Notes under the pieces: model-generated | What the model saw: only the letters and a program-made list of their open reading frames with translations | What the model was told of the DNA's origin: nothing | Database searches by the model: none | In this document: positions 1 to 7,096 of the stretch, piece by piece | How positions within the stretch are numbered: the first letter of the stretch is position 1 | Layout of the letters: every line of letters starts with the position of its first letter | Translations under genes and position numbers: made by a program | Origin: Pseudobacteriovorax antillogorgiicola | GTDB lineage: Bacteria; Bdellovibrionota_B; Oligoflexia; Oligoflexales; RGVZ01 | Length of the DNA: 64,000 nt | Reading direction: 5' to 3' | Assembly (NCBI GenBank): GCA_945898195.1 | Contig: CAMDHM010000001.1 | Coordinates: 1-64,000 of the forward strand

Positions 1-111
1 GGGGGTATGGTCGGCGGCGGTCCTCCGCCATTTGGCGAGGGCGAAAAAAAACGCTTTGCGAATGCCCTTGAGAAAACCTTAGACCAACTGAGTGTGACGC
101 GCCGTTCATGA
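1..111 (+). CDS. 3' end of an unidentified CDS (partial)
   Basis: An open frame runs in from the left edge and ends at TGA 109-111. The visible 36 codons are Gly/Pro-rich at first (GGGPPPFGEGEKKR), then helical and charged. The stop overlaps the ATG of the next gene in an ATGA junction, the usual sign of a coupled operon, which is the main reason to believe it is coding. The family cannot be identified from this fragment. Confidence 0.55.
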   Translation, partial: GGMVGGGPPPFGEGEKKRFANALEKTLDQLSVTRRS

Positions 112-1433
112 CGCGCCTGCTTAAAGAGCTGGAGTGCAATATTTTAAAGACAATTCAGAAGTTCAGACCTTCTTTTTTGACCACGGTTTTGTTGGGGTTG
201 TTTGTGTTCAGGTTGGCCTATGGCCTGAGCCTGGAATTTTGGGAGGACGATGAACTCCAGATCTTTTTGCTGGGCTTTGATTTCTTTGCGCATAGCAGCT
301 GGCCTTATTTTGGACCCGACGTGGTTCACACGGATCAGCAGATCGCTGGTGCTTTGCAGTCGTTTCTCGTCGGTGGCCCCTTGTTTCTCTGGCCTGCTCC
401 AGAGTCGTCGTATTTGCTGCTGAACATTTTGTCGTTTGGCGGGCTTTTGGCTTTAGGGCGATGGCTATCGCGGCGCTTTACCAACCTACCCGCGGTGTGG
501 GTTTATCTCTGGCTGATGACCTTGCCTTGGACCCTTAATATTTCTACGCATTTGTACAATCCGAGCTACTTGATGTTTTCGAGCTGCTTGTTTTTTGTCG
601 CATGTTTTGAGGTGATCCCAGCAATAAGTGTGGGCATGTTGAACGGCATGGCAGCTTGGTTTCTGATGGGCTTTAGTGTGGCCTGGAGCTTGCAGTTGCA
701 CCTTTCGTGGCCGCTGTTGATTCCATTTGTCTTGGCGGCTTTTACTTTGACTCGTGAGCCGCGCACATGGTGTCAACCAGCCTACTTCGTTGCAGGTTTC
801 GCATTGCCGACGTTGCTTTTGGTTCCGACCATCCTCAAGTACGGAATGTACGAGGTGGTGGCCCCACTTTTGGGAAATTCCGGTGTGAACCAGAGAAATA
901 TGAGCGATCCGTTGACCATCATCGCCAGGTTCATTTCTTTTGGGGCCTACGAGGTGCCGCGTTTTTTGACGGACCGGGAGGAAGATCGCCTGATGTACCT
1001 TTTCTCTCATCCTTGGCTGATCCCATTTGCCGTTATTTTAGCGGTGACGGGAGTGATTCAGCCCATCGTCATTTTGTATGGAATTTTTGTTAAAAAGGTT
1101 CCGCCTCTGGTCCGCCTTTTGATCGGTCTGACATTGGTCGAGCTTTGCGTGATTTTCATGTTTTCAACCCGTCCCCCAACGGCCAGAAATTACATCATTC
1201 TGTTCCCTGTGGCAGCCTTGGCGGCTTTGCACGGGATGAACTTTTTGCTCGTTGGTGCGCGCCGTATGCGGGTGGCCAAAATTTTGATCAGCCTTGCGGT
1301 GATTTATCAGGGGCTTTTGTTGATTGGTTTTTTTGGAGATCGCAGTTTGTATCTGGATCGGGACAAAGTGATGGCGGCCATCAAAACTAAAAACATTCAT
1401 TTGGTTGGGGAACGTCGATCCTTCTCGCGCTGA
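108..1433 (+). CDS. multi-spanning membrane protein, GT-C glycosyltransferase-like
   Basis: A 441-residue integral membrane protein with about ten hydrophobic segments. The first segment is followed by an acidic stretch, FWEDDELQ, near residue 44. That position matches the first periplasmic loop of GT-C fold glycosyltransferases (ArnT/PMT type), where an acidic motif binds the lipid-linked sugar donor or metal. No other catalytic motif is obvious, so the transferase role is inference. The start ATG overlaps the upstream stop (ATGA), so it is translationally coupled to the partial upstream gene. It could instead be a flippase-like or purely structural membrane protein. Confidence 0.65.
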   Translation: MTRLLKELECNILKTIQKFRPSFLTTVLLGLFVFRLAYGLSLEFWEDDELQIFLLGFDFFAHSSWPYFGPDVVHTDQQIAGALQSFLVGGPLFLWPAPESSYLLLNILSFGGLLALGRWLSRRFTNLPAVWVYLWLMTLPWTLNISTHLYNPSYLMFSSCLFFVACFEVIPAISVGMLNGMAAWFLMGFSVAWSLQLHLSWPLLIPFVLAAFTLTREPRTWCQPAYFVAGFALPTLLLVPTILKYGMYEVVAPLLGNSGVNQRNMSDPLTIIARFISFGAYEVPRFLTDREEDRLMYLFSHPWLIPFAVILAVTGVIQPIVILYGIFVKKVPPLVRLLIGLTLVELCVIFMFSTRPPTARNYIILFPVAALAALHGMNFLLVGARRMRVAKILISLAVIYQGLLLIGFFGDRSLYLDRDKVMAAIKTKNIHLVGERRSFSR

Positions 1434-1742
1434 ATGGGTTGTAAGGCTTTTCTGATGAGTTTTCCAAGGTGCTGGCTTGCTTGGATCTGGTCGTGTCGTT
1501 GCCATGGTTGGTGACGTAGCCGTGGCCGCGGCCCGAGTTGCGTTGAAGTATGAGGAGATCAACCTTGTTGAATTGCGTGTGTTGTCGGGTGAAAAAGTTC
1601 CCCGTCAGACGCTGGATTTACTAAGTTAAAACAGTGGGTTTCCGGTAGTTATTGATTTTTATTAAAAACAATGTAAATAAAAGCGTAATTAATAGGTTAT
1701 TTTATTATTTCGTTCTCTTTTTATAGACGTTCTATACATTTT
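1434..1742. other. intergenic region with a short orphan reading frame
   Basis: About 300 bases without a confident gene. Positions 1459-1629 are open on the plus strand and encode 56 residues with no ATG start near the beginning. The stretch GRVVAMVGDVAVAAARVA followed by LKYEEI vaguely resembles the Mo-cofactor hydroxylase pattern (VVA-x-AxxAAxxVxVxYEE), so it may be a gene remnant. The last 110 bases are very AT-rich and probably contain the promoter of the following protease gene. Confidence 0.3.
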
Positions 1743-2696
1743 TTGGCGATGAGCATCGCGATGGCGCTGCTCACCGTTGCCTGCGGCGGCGGCTCAAAAC
1801 AGGGGTCAAGCCTGCGTGACTTTCGCGACGTTGTGAAGCTAGACCTGCTTGAAGGCGCCGGCTATCCAATTGCAAACTATCAAATTGGTCCAGAATGGGG
1901 CCGATTTGATATCACCGACGAGGTCATGGGACGGGCAGCCCCAGAATTTCAAAAGCTCGTTGGCTCAACGGCATCGGTCGGTGGCGCCACGGGTTTTTAC
2001 CTGGGTGTTCACAACGGTATTCATGTGATGGCAACGAACAATCACGTGATCAAAGATTCCAGCGGTTGCGCCTTGAAAATGGTGACCTTTCAGGGCAAGG
2101 CAGGACAGATTCTGGAGGGAATTTGCCGCCGGGTGATCGGGACATGGAAGGATGTGGATTTCACCTTATTTGAAGCCGGATTTTCCACGGCCAATGCGCC
2201 ACACCTGGTGGGTCGTGAATCCAAGATCCGTTTTGACGCACCCATACAAAAAGGCCACGAACTGATGATGGCTGGTTTTGGGGTCGCCGGTTCCGATCGT
2301 TATCACCACTTCCGCGGCACGTATGATTCCGATTGCAAGGTGTATTCAAAGGACGACGAGTTTCGCTTCATGTCGGACCCAGATCAGGTCAATCCTGGTG
2401 AAGGTAAGGTCTGGTTATTCGCACTGGGATGCGACATTTCCCACGGTGATTCTGGTTCAGCAATCGCTGCGCGTGATAACGGGGATCTAATCGGCATCAT
2501 TTCAACGGGGCGCATTCCGAAAAATGTAAAGGTCCGCGAAACTGGCTATTTAGACCGTATTTATGCTGACAGTGCAGAGGACGTCTGGGGCGAGCTTTCT
2601 TATGCCGTGCCTGCCGCCAAGATCGCCGAATACATGCGCCAGCAGGCTTCCGATCCAGTGATAGCCTCCGTTTTGCGCGCGGGGAACGGCCTTTAG
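1743..2696 (+). CDS. trypsin-like (S1-type) serine protease, lipoprotein
   Basis: Predicted exported serine peptidase of the chymotrypsin/trypsin fold. The catalytic triad is visible in order: His in NNHVI (about residue 100), Asp in DVDFTLFE (about 140) and nucleophile Ser in HGDSGSAI (about 240). A lipobox (LTVAC) lies 10-15 residues after the start, so the mature protein should be a lipid-anchored envelope protease. The start is uncertain: TTG at 1743 and ATG at 1749 both give an unusually short signal peptide. The frame stays open upstream to 1689 and would add YRRSIHFLA, a proper positive n-region, but only through an ATT-type start. No good ribosome site is seen for 1743 or 1749. Confidence 0.8.
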   Translation: MAMSIAMALLTVACGGGSKQGSSLRDFRDVVKLDLLEGAGYPIANYQIGPEWGRFDITDEVMGRAAPEFQKLVGSTASVGGATGFYLGVHNGIHVMATNNHVIKDSSGCALKMVTFQGKAGQILEGICRRVIGTWKDVDFTLFEAGFSTANAPHLVGRESKIRFDAPIQKGHELMMAGFGVAGSDRYHHFRGTYDSDCKVYSKDDEFRFMSDPDQVNPGEGKVWLFALGCDISHGDSGSAIAARDNGDLIGIISTGRIPKNVKVRETGYLDRIYADSAEDVWGELSYAVPAAKIAEYMRQQASDPVIASVLRAGNGL

Positions 2697-2812
2697 ACCC
2701 CCTTGGTGTTTGTGCTGGGGTATTCACAAGTCCCTGTAATCACAGAGGACACTCTGAAAATAGTTAAGTGATTTTAGTTTAATGGCGATGACCATCTCTG
2801 AGGTATTAGAGG

Positions 2813-3559
2813 ATGTCATCACTTATTCTTTTAGCCATGGTCGGTGGGTTATTCTCGCTGATAAGCACTTCGCTCGGCGCCTTCATGACGCCTTGGCTCC
2901 GGCGCGCATCGTTTATGGGAGACCTGCGCGCGGGCGTGGATTTCGCTCTTGGCGTGATGCTTTCGGCGGTTGCGTTTAGCCTGGTCGGACCAAATCTCGT
3001 GGACGCCTTTGCACATCCAGATCGACTTGGGTTGGTGGTCGGTGGTTTTGTCGTCGGTATTTTATTCCTTGGCCTTGGACATGTTTTAGTTGAGCGTTCC
3101 GCACGCGTCAAAAACAGTCCAGGAAGCGCCTCGCGGTGGATGTTTGCCGCCGCCATATTTTTGCATAATTTTCCTGAAGGCATGGGCGCTGGATCGTCTC
3201 TCGCCGGAACGAAAATTTCCGAGGCCCTCGTTTTACAAATTGGCCTTGCGATTCAAAATGTCGCCGAGGGAGCCCTGCTCGTTATTTGCTTTCAGGCAAT
3301 TGGATGGTCGCTGCGTCGAGCGATTGTCGCCAGCGTGCTTTCTGGTGTCGTTGAATTCAGCGGTGCGTTGACGGGGGGCATCGCCCTTGAGTGGACCCTT
3401 CGCTCCCTGCCCTTTTCCTTGGCCTTGGCCGGCGGAGCCATGCTTATGAGCGTACTTTTAGAATATCGTGAACGCGCCAAAGAGGGTGTCCCGGTTGCTC
3501 CAACTCGGTTTTTATTGGGGATGGCGTCGATTCCACTTTTGAATTTCTTGATACCCTGA
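2813..3559 (+). CDS. ZIP family divalent metal (zinc) transporter
   Basis: A 248-residue polytopic inner-membrane protein with the hallmark ZIP metal-site motif HNFPEGMGAG in the fourth helix (about residue 122) and NVAEGALL in the fifth. In the family these His/Glu residues form the binuclear metal site for uptake of Zn2+ and related ions. About eight hydrophobic helices are present and the length is normal for ZupT/GufA-type members. The start is ATG 2813 with GAGG at 2800-2803. It stands alone between a protease gene and a convergent membrane protein gene, so the exact metal cannot be inferred from context. Confidence 0.88.
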   Translation: MSSLILLAMVGGLFSLISTSLGAFMTPWLRRASFMGDLRAGVDFALGVMLSAVAFSLVGPNLVDAFAHPDRLGLVVGGFVVGILFLGLGHVLVERSARVKNSPGSASRWMFAAAIFLHNFPEGMGAGSSLAGTKISEALVLQIGLAIQNVAEGALLVICFQAIGWSLRRAIVASVLSGVVEFSGALTGGIALEWTLRSLPFSLALAGGAMLMSVLLEYRERAKEGVPVAPTRFLLGMASIPLLNFLIP

Positions 3560-3588
3560 GCTCGTCAGAAATTTCGTTTAGCCATGAT

Positions 3589-5022
3589 TCACTCGCAATG
3601 CGCGTCAGGAATACCGAGGCGGGCAAGGTTTGCGACCTTCTCATCGGCTGCCATGCGAGGGTTTTGGCAAACGGCAAAGGTAAATAGGCGCACCGTTTTT
3701 TCGCGCCCTGGGGACAGTTCAAGGAGGCGCCCGGCCCTTGCCAAAGCCTCGTCGTATTGTCCCTGATTCAGCAGGTCTCCGGCGGTGAAGTAAAGGCTGT
3801 CCGCAGTTTCTTCGACGGATTGGCTGCGGGACCACAAGGCCTCAGCGGACGTCCATGCACGTGCAACAAAGATCGATTGAGCCATCGCCACGCAACCAAT
3901 TGCGGCAATAACCCATCGCAGCCCCGTGGCAGGCCATCTGGCGGACTGCACTAATATCGCAGCGGCAAGCATTGCGCCCGGCAAGGCCGCAAAGGCATAG
4001 CTGTCAGAGACAAAGATATCGCTCAATTGCGCCGTGACCACGAGGATGGGAAGGGCGGTGAACAGCGCGCAAAGCCAAAATTCCCGGCGTCTTTCACGGA
4101 GGCGCCAGGCTGCCCAGGCAGCGAGAGGGATCATGAGAAGTCCCAACAGGTTGATCGGTGACCCGCCTGAATAGCGATGTGCGATTTTGAATGGGAACAG
4201 GAGATTAAAAAAATAGCGCCCGACTGCCAGCATCGAAATATCGATTTCATCCCAGCGAAAGGCGCCTAATTTTTTTCCGTATATTTCAGCGTGCGGTGTC
4301 AGTTGGAATCCCAGCCACGTGATCCCCTGATAGACCGTCATATTCAAGGCAACGATGCTAAGGGAGATCAAGGCCAGACCCACGGTCAGGATCGCGAGGG
4401 TCAGTCGGTGCTGGCGTGCCCAGGCAAGGTTTTTGCTGGTGGCAAGAAACGCTGCCGCCCAAATGGGCCACAAAACATTGATCGGCTGGGAGAGTGCCCC
4501 TGCGGCAAAGGCAATGACAATGATCACGGCGCGCGGCGGGGTTAATTTGCCGAGGAGGAGCCTCGTTGCCATTAGGGTAAACATGAGGCTCAACAGATGC
4601 TTGCGACCAGAAATCCATGCGACTGGCTCAACAGCAATGGGGTGAATGGCCATCAAGAAAACAAGGGTGCCTGGGATGGAAATTTGATGTGAACTTGCTT
4701 CTGTAAAGACCCTTCGGGCGATCTGCCAGAACAGATACAAGGTCGCCCACCAAATTAAGATATTTGTGACATGAAAATGGGGCTCAATGCCCAAAGCTTG
4801 GGCCACCTGCCAATCGATCCAGTAGCTGAAATCTCGCAGCGGTTGAAAATCGGGGAGGGTCCCAGACCGGATGAGGGACCACCAGTCCCCGAAGGAATGA
4901 ACGTCCTTTAGGGGGGCCGTCAGCCAGCGGTCGTCCCTGAGCAATAGCTCGGTTTTGAGGGTCAGGGGTCCCTGGAGGATCAAGGTAACGGCAATAATTA
5001 AAATGATAATCCAGATTTGCAT
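3589..5022 (-). CDS. membrane protein with C-terminal TPR-like tail, TMTC/GT-C-like
   Basis: A 477-residue protein with about ten transmembrane helices and a soluble C-terminal part of about 70 residues whose helix pattern resembles one or two tetratricopeptide units (YFTAGDLLNQGQYDEALARA). The first loop (FQPLRDFSYWIDW) and the later SGRKHLLSLMF match landmarks of the TMTC/DUF1736 O-mannosyltransferase-like membrane proteins. A role in glycosylating exported proteins or glycans is inferred from that likeness. It is convergent with the ZIP transporter gene. The start ATG at 5022 begins directly with a hydrophobic helix. Confidence 0.65.
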   Translation of the reverse strand: MQIWIIILIIAVTLILQGPLTLKTELLLRDDRWLTAPLKDVHSFGDWWSLIRSGTLPDFQPLRDFSYWIDWQVAQALGIEPHFHVTNILIWWATLYLFWQIARRVFTEASSHQISIPGTLVFLMAIHPIAVEPVAWISGRKHLLSLMFTLMATRLLLGKLTPPRAVIIVIAFAAGALSQPINVLWPIWAAAFLATSKNLAWARQHRLTLAILTVGLALISLSIVALNMTVYQGITWLGFQLTPHAEIYGKKLGAFRWDEIDISMLAVGRYFFNLLFPFKIAHRYSGGSPINLLGLLMIPLAAWAAWRLRERRREFWLCALFTALPILVVTAQLSDIFVSDSYAFAALPGAMLAAAILVQSARWPATGLRWVIAAIGCVAMAQSIFVARAWTSAEALWSRSQSVEETADSLYFTAGDLLNQGQYDEALARAGRLLELSPGREKTVRLFTFAVCQNPRMAADEKVANLARLGIPDAHCE

Positions 5023-5090
5023 TACAACTTCTATTGAATTTTTATCAAATTACTATAAGTTAATGAAACTTCAATCCGTTCGGGGGTTTC

Positions 5091-6404
5091 ATGCCATCTC
5101 TGCCATCTAACCGATTTCGCAAGCTTGTCAGTCTTGTCGGTCTTTTCGTCGTGTTTTTCAGCATGTTGCCCTCCTGCGGCCGATCCGGTGAGGACGCTAC
5201 TTTAAAGCATCAGTTTGCCAGAACTTCCGTGGCGCGAACGAGGTCCCCTCAATCATGTCGCGATGGCAACACCCATAAGAATATCATCACGTACGTCAAA
5301 AACCTCATCAGGTACCTGTCCAAGGCAAATCCAAAAGCTTTCAATGGGGATCTCGACGGCAGCAAGATCTGCGTTGTGGTCGAAGACGCTAAAGAATTAA
5401 GCGCGTCGATGGAGCCAAATTCAGGAACAATGTCCATTAATACGGGGATATTTCAAAAAAAATATGGACTCGACTCTGATGCTGCCATCGCCACAATTTT
5501 AGCCCATGAGCTAGCTCACTTTACGATGGATCATGCCAACGTCCGGCCAACGGCGTTGGATCTTCCGCCTGACTATGATGTGACCGCCTACGAAGCAAAA
5601 CTGGCTGAATACAGGGCTTTTGAAACGAAGTCGTCGGCGATGATCGCCGCAGCCTTTGAACGCGTCACGCGCCAACACGGCGCCAACCTCGTAGGCGCGA
5701 TGGCGCCAATTTTCGCAGACATTGCCACCCTGCAAGGAGACGCCCGCCAGTTGCGTGACAACGAATGGACGACAACTAGGTTTGCGGATTTTAAGGCCGA
5801 TCTTGAAGCTTATCAAAACTCGGGCGAGACCAAAAAATATCAAAGTCTGATGTCTGGATACCTCTTTTCTCACATTGAGAGCGCACAGGCTTATCGCACT
5901 AAGTTGCGCCCTGAAATTCGCGATGCGAGCGAGCCGTGGGGGACCATGTCGTCGGCTGAGACGTTAAAAAATCAACTCGTGTCCGATGCCAAAGAGTATG
6001 ACAGTGGCAAATTTGAACTTGTTCCCGCACTAAAACGCCTTCGCGCCCCGCATTTTCAATGGGACGAGGAGCAGGCAGATGAGGTTGGGTTTGAGTTTTT
6101 CATTCGGGCTGGATTTGAACCTGCGGTCTTCCCTGAACTTTTAAATAAATTGGCGCACCACGTCGAAGGTGCCGGAGATTGTGCCAAAGAAGTTAATCAA
6201 AATTCGATGCCACCACGCATCCATCCGGATCGTGAACCGCGCGGAAATCATCCAGATGCGTGTTGGAGGTATTGGAATCTGCGTTTCCAAGAACCAAAAA
6301 TTCATGATGTCGAATACACGCGCCTGATGCCAAGGGTTCCGTTGATGGACCTACCGCAACTTGCTGGTCAGCGTGAGGCGATTGAGCTCGAAATCTCTCG
6401 CTAA
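5091..6404 (+). CDS. M48-family zinc metalloprotease, lipoprotein
   Basis: Predicted envelope metallopeptidase. A signal peptide of about 28 residues ends in a lipobox (MLPSC), so the enzyme is likely lipid-anchored. The zinc site is ILAHELAHFTMDH (HExxH, about residue 138) with a third ligand expected in EEQADEVGFEFF (about residue 325), the M48 ExxxD arrangement. The roughly 180 residues between the two halves are longer and more charged than in the BepA/LoiP core. The C-terminal part contains two more Cys. Probable role is quality control of outer-membrane proteins or proteolysis in the periplasm, inferred from the family. Confidence 0.85.
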   Translation: MPSLPSNRFRKLVSLVGLFVVFFSMLPSCGRSGEDATLKHQFARTSVARTRSPQSCRDGNTHKNIITYVKNLIRYLSKANPKAFNGDLDGSKICVVVEDAKELSASMEPNSGTMSINTGIFQKKYGLDSDAAIATILAHELAHFTMDHANVRPTALDLPPDYDVTAYEAKLAEYRAFETKSSAMIAAAFERVTRQHGANLVGAMAPIFADIATLQGDARQLRDNEWTTTRFADFKADLEAYQNSGETKKYQSLMSGYLFSHIESAQAYRTKLRPEIRDASEPWGTMSSAETLKNQLVSDAKEYDSGKFELVPALKRLRAPHFQWDEEQADEVGFEFFIRAGFEPAVFPELLNKLAHHVEGAGDCAKEVNQNSMPPRIHPDREPRGNHPDACWRYWNLRFQEPKIHDVEYTRLMPRVPLMDLPQLAGQREAIELEISR

Positions 6405-7096
6405 TGCCAAATGCGGGCAATGGTCAGGCACCCCGCAAAAATCAAAAAAGCAGGCCCCGCAATTCGGGACCATTTCCGTGGCATCTTTATTCCCATCAAT
6501 GAGGGGAATGAGGGGCTGAGAATCATAATCGGTAGTGTACCGAAAAAAAAGCCTGCCATGACAAGACTGCCCCCCGCTGACGTGCCGCTTGCCGCCGCCG
6601 CCAAGAAAGCCGGTGTTAAGGTGGCGCACGGCAAAAACACTGTCATGAGGCCAAGTAAAAAATCAGAGGCCTGCGGAAATTTTTCAGACTCAGAATTGAA
6701 ACTCATTTTCAAAAATGAAGTTCCACTTCTGATAAGTTTGTAGACTCCTGAAAATATCAGCACTGCACCCAAGATCGCAGCGAAAGGCCCGGCTAGCTTG
6801 GAGATACCAGCAATCTTGCCGCCCATACCACCAACAACAAAACCAGTTCCAATGTAGGAAAGCATGCGCCCGATGTTGTAAAGCCATAGACTGGACCTGA
6901 AAAGGCTTGCGCGCGTGCCGAGTCGCGCGCAAACCAGCGGGGTGCACATCCCTGCACAATGAAGCGACGCGAGAAAGCTAAAGGTCATAGCGCCGGCGAA
7001 CCCAACAATGTCCAGTATGTCTGGAATGGAGTGATGATGGTGCAGGTGGTCCAAGTCGACTTCTCCCAAGTCAAGAGCGTTTCCCGCTGTCAACAT
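6401..7096 (-). CDS. TauE/SafE (UreH-like) membrane protein linked to cbb3 oxidase genes
   Basis: A polytopic membrane protein with the family signature SLHCAGMCTPLVC at the first helix and a second conserved helix pair. Members encoded beside ccoI/ccoS are thought to take part in copper handling or cbb3 oxidase maturation; that role here is inferred from position. The start is unclear. ATG 7096 gives a His-rich N-terminus (HLHHHHS) but overlaps the divergent ccoI start, while ATG 6988 leaves only nine residues before the SLHCAGMC motif. Its stop region overlaps the M48 protease stop by a few bases (convergent). Confidence 0.75.
   Translation of the reverse strand: MLTAGNALDLGEVDLDHLHHHHSIPDILDIVGFAGAMTFSFLASLHCAGMCTPLVCARLGTRASLFRSSLWLYNIGRMLSYIGTGFVVGGMGGKIAGISKLAGPFAAILGAVLIFSGVYKLIRSGTSFLKMSFNSESEKFPQASDFLLGLMTVFLPCATLTPAFLAAAASGTSAGGSLVMAGFFFGTLPIMILSPSFPSLMGIKMPRKWSRIAGPAFLIFAGCLTIARIWH

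Noticed and set aside
6959-7036. 26 extra N-terminal codons of ccoI
   Set aside because: They lack family resemblance and a ribosome site, while GGAG before ATG 7037 is well placed.
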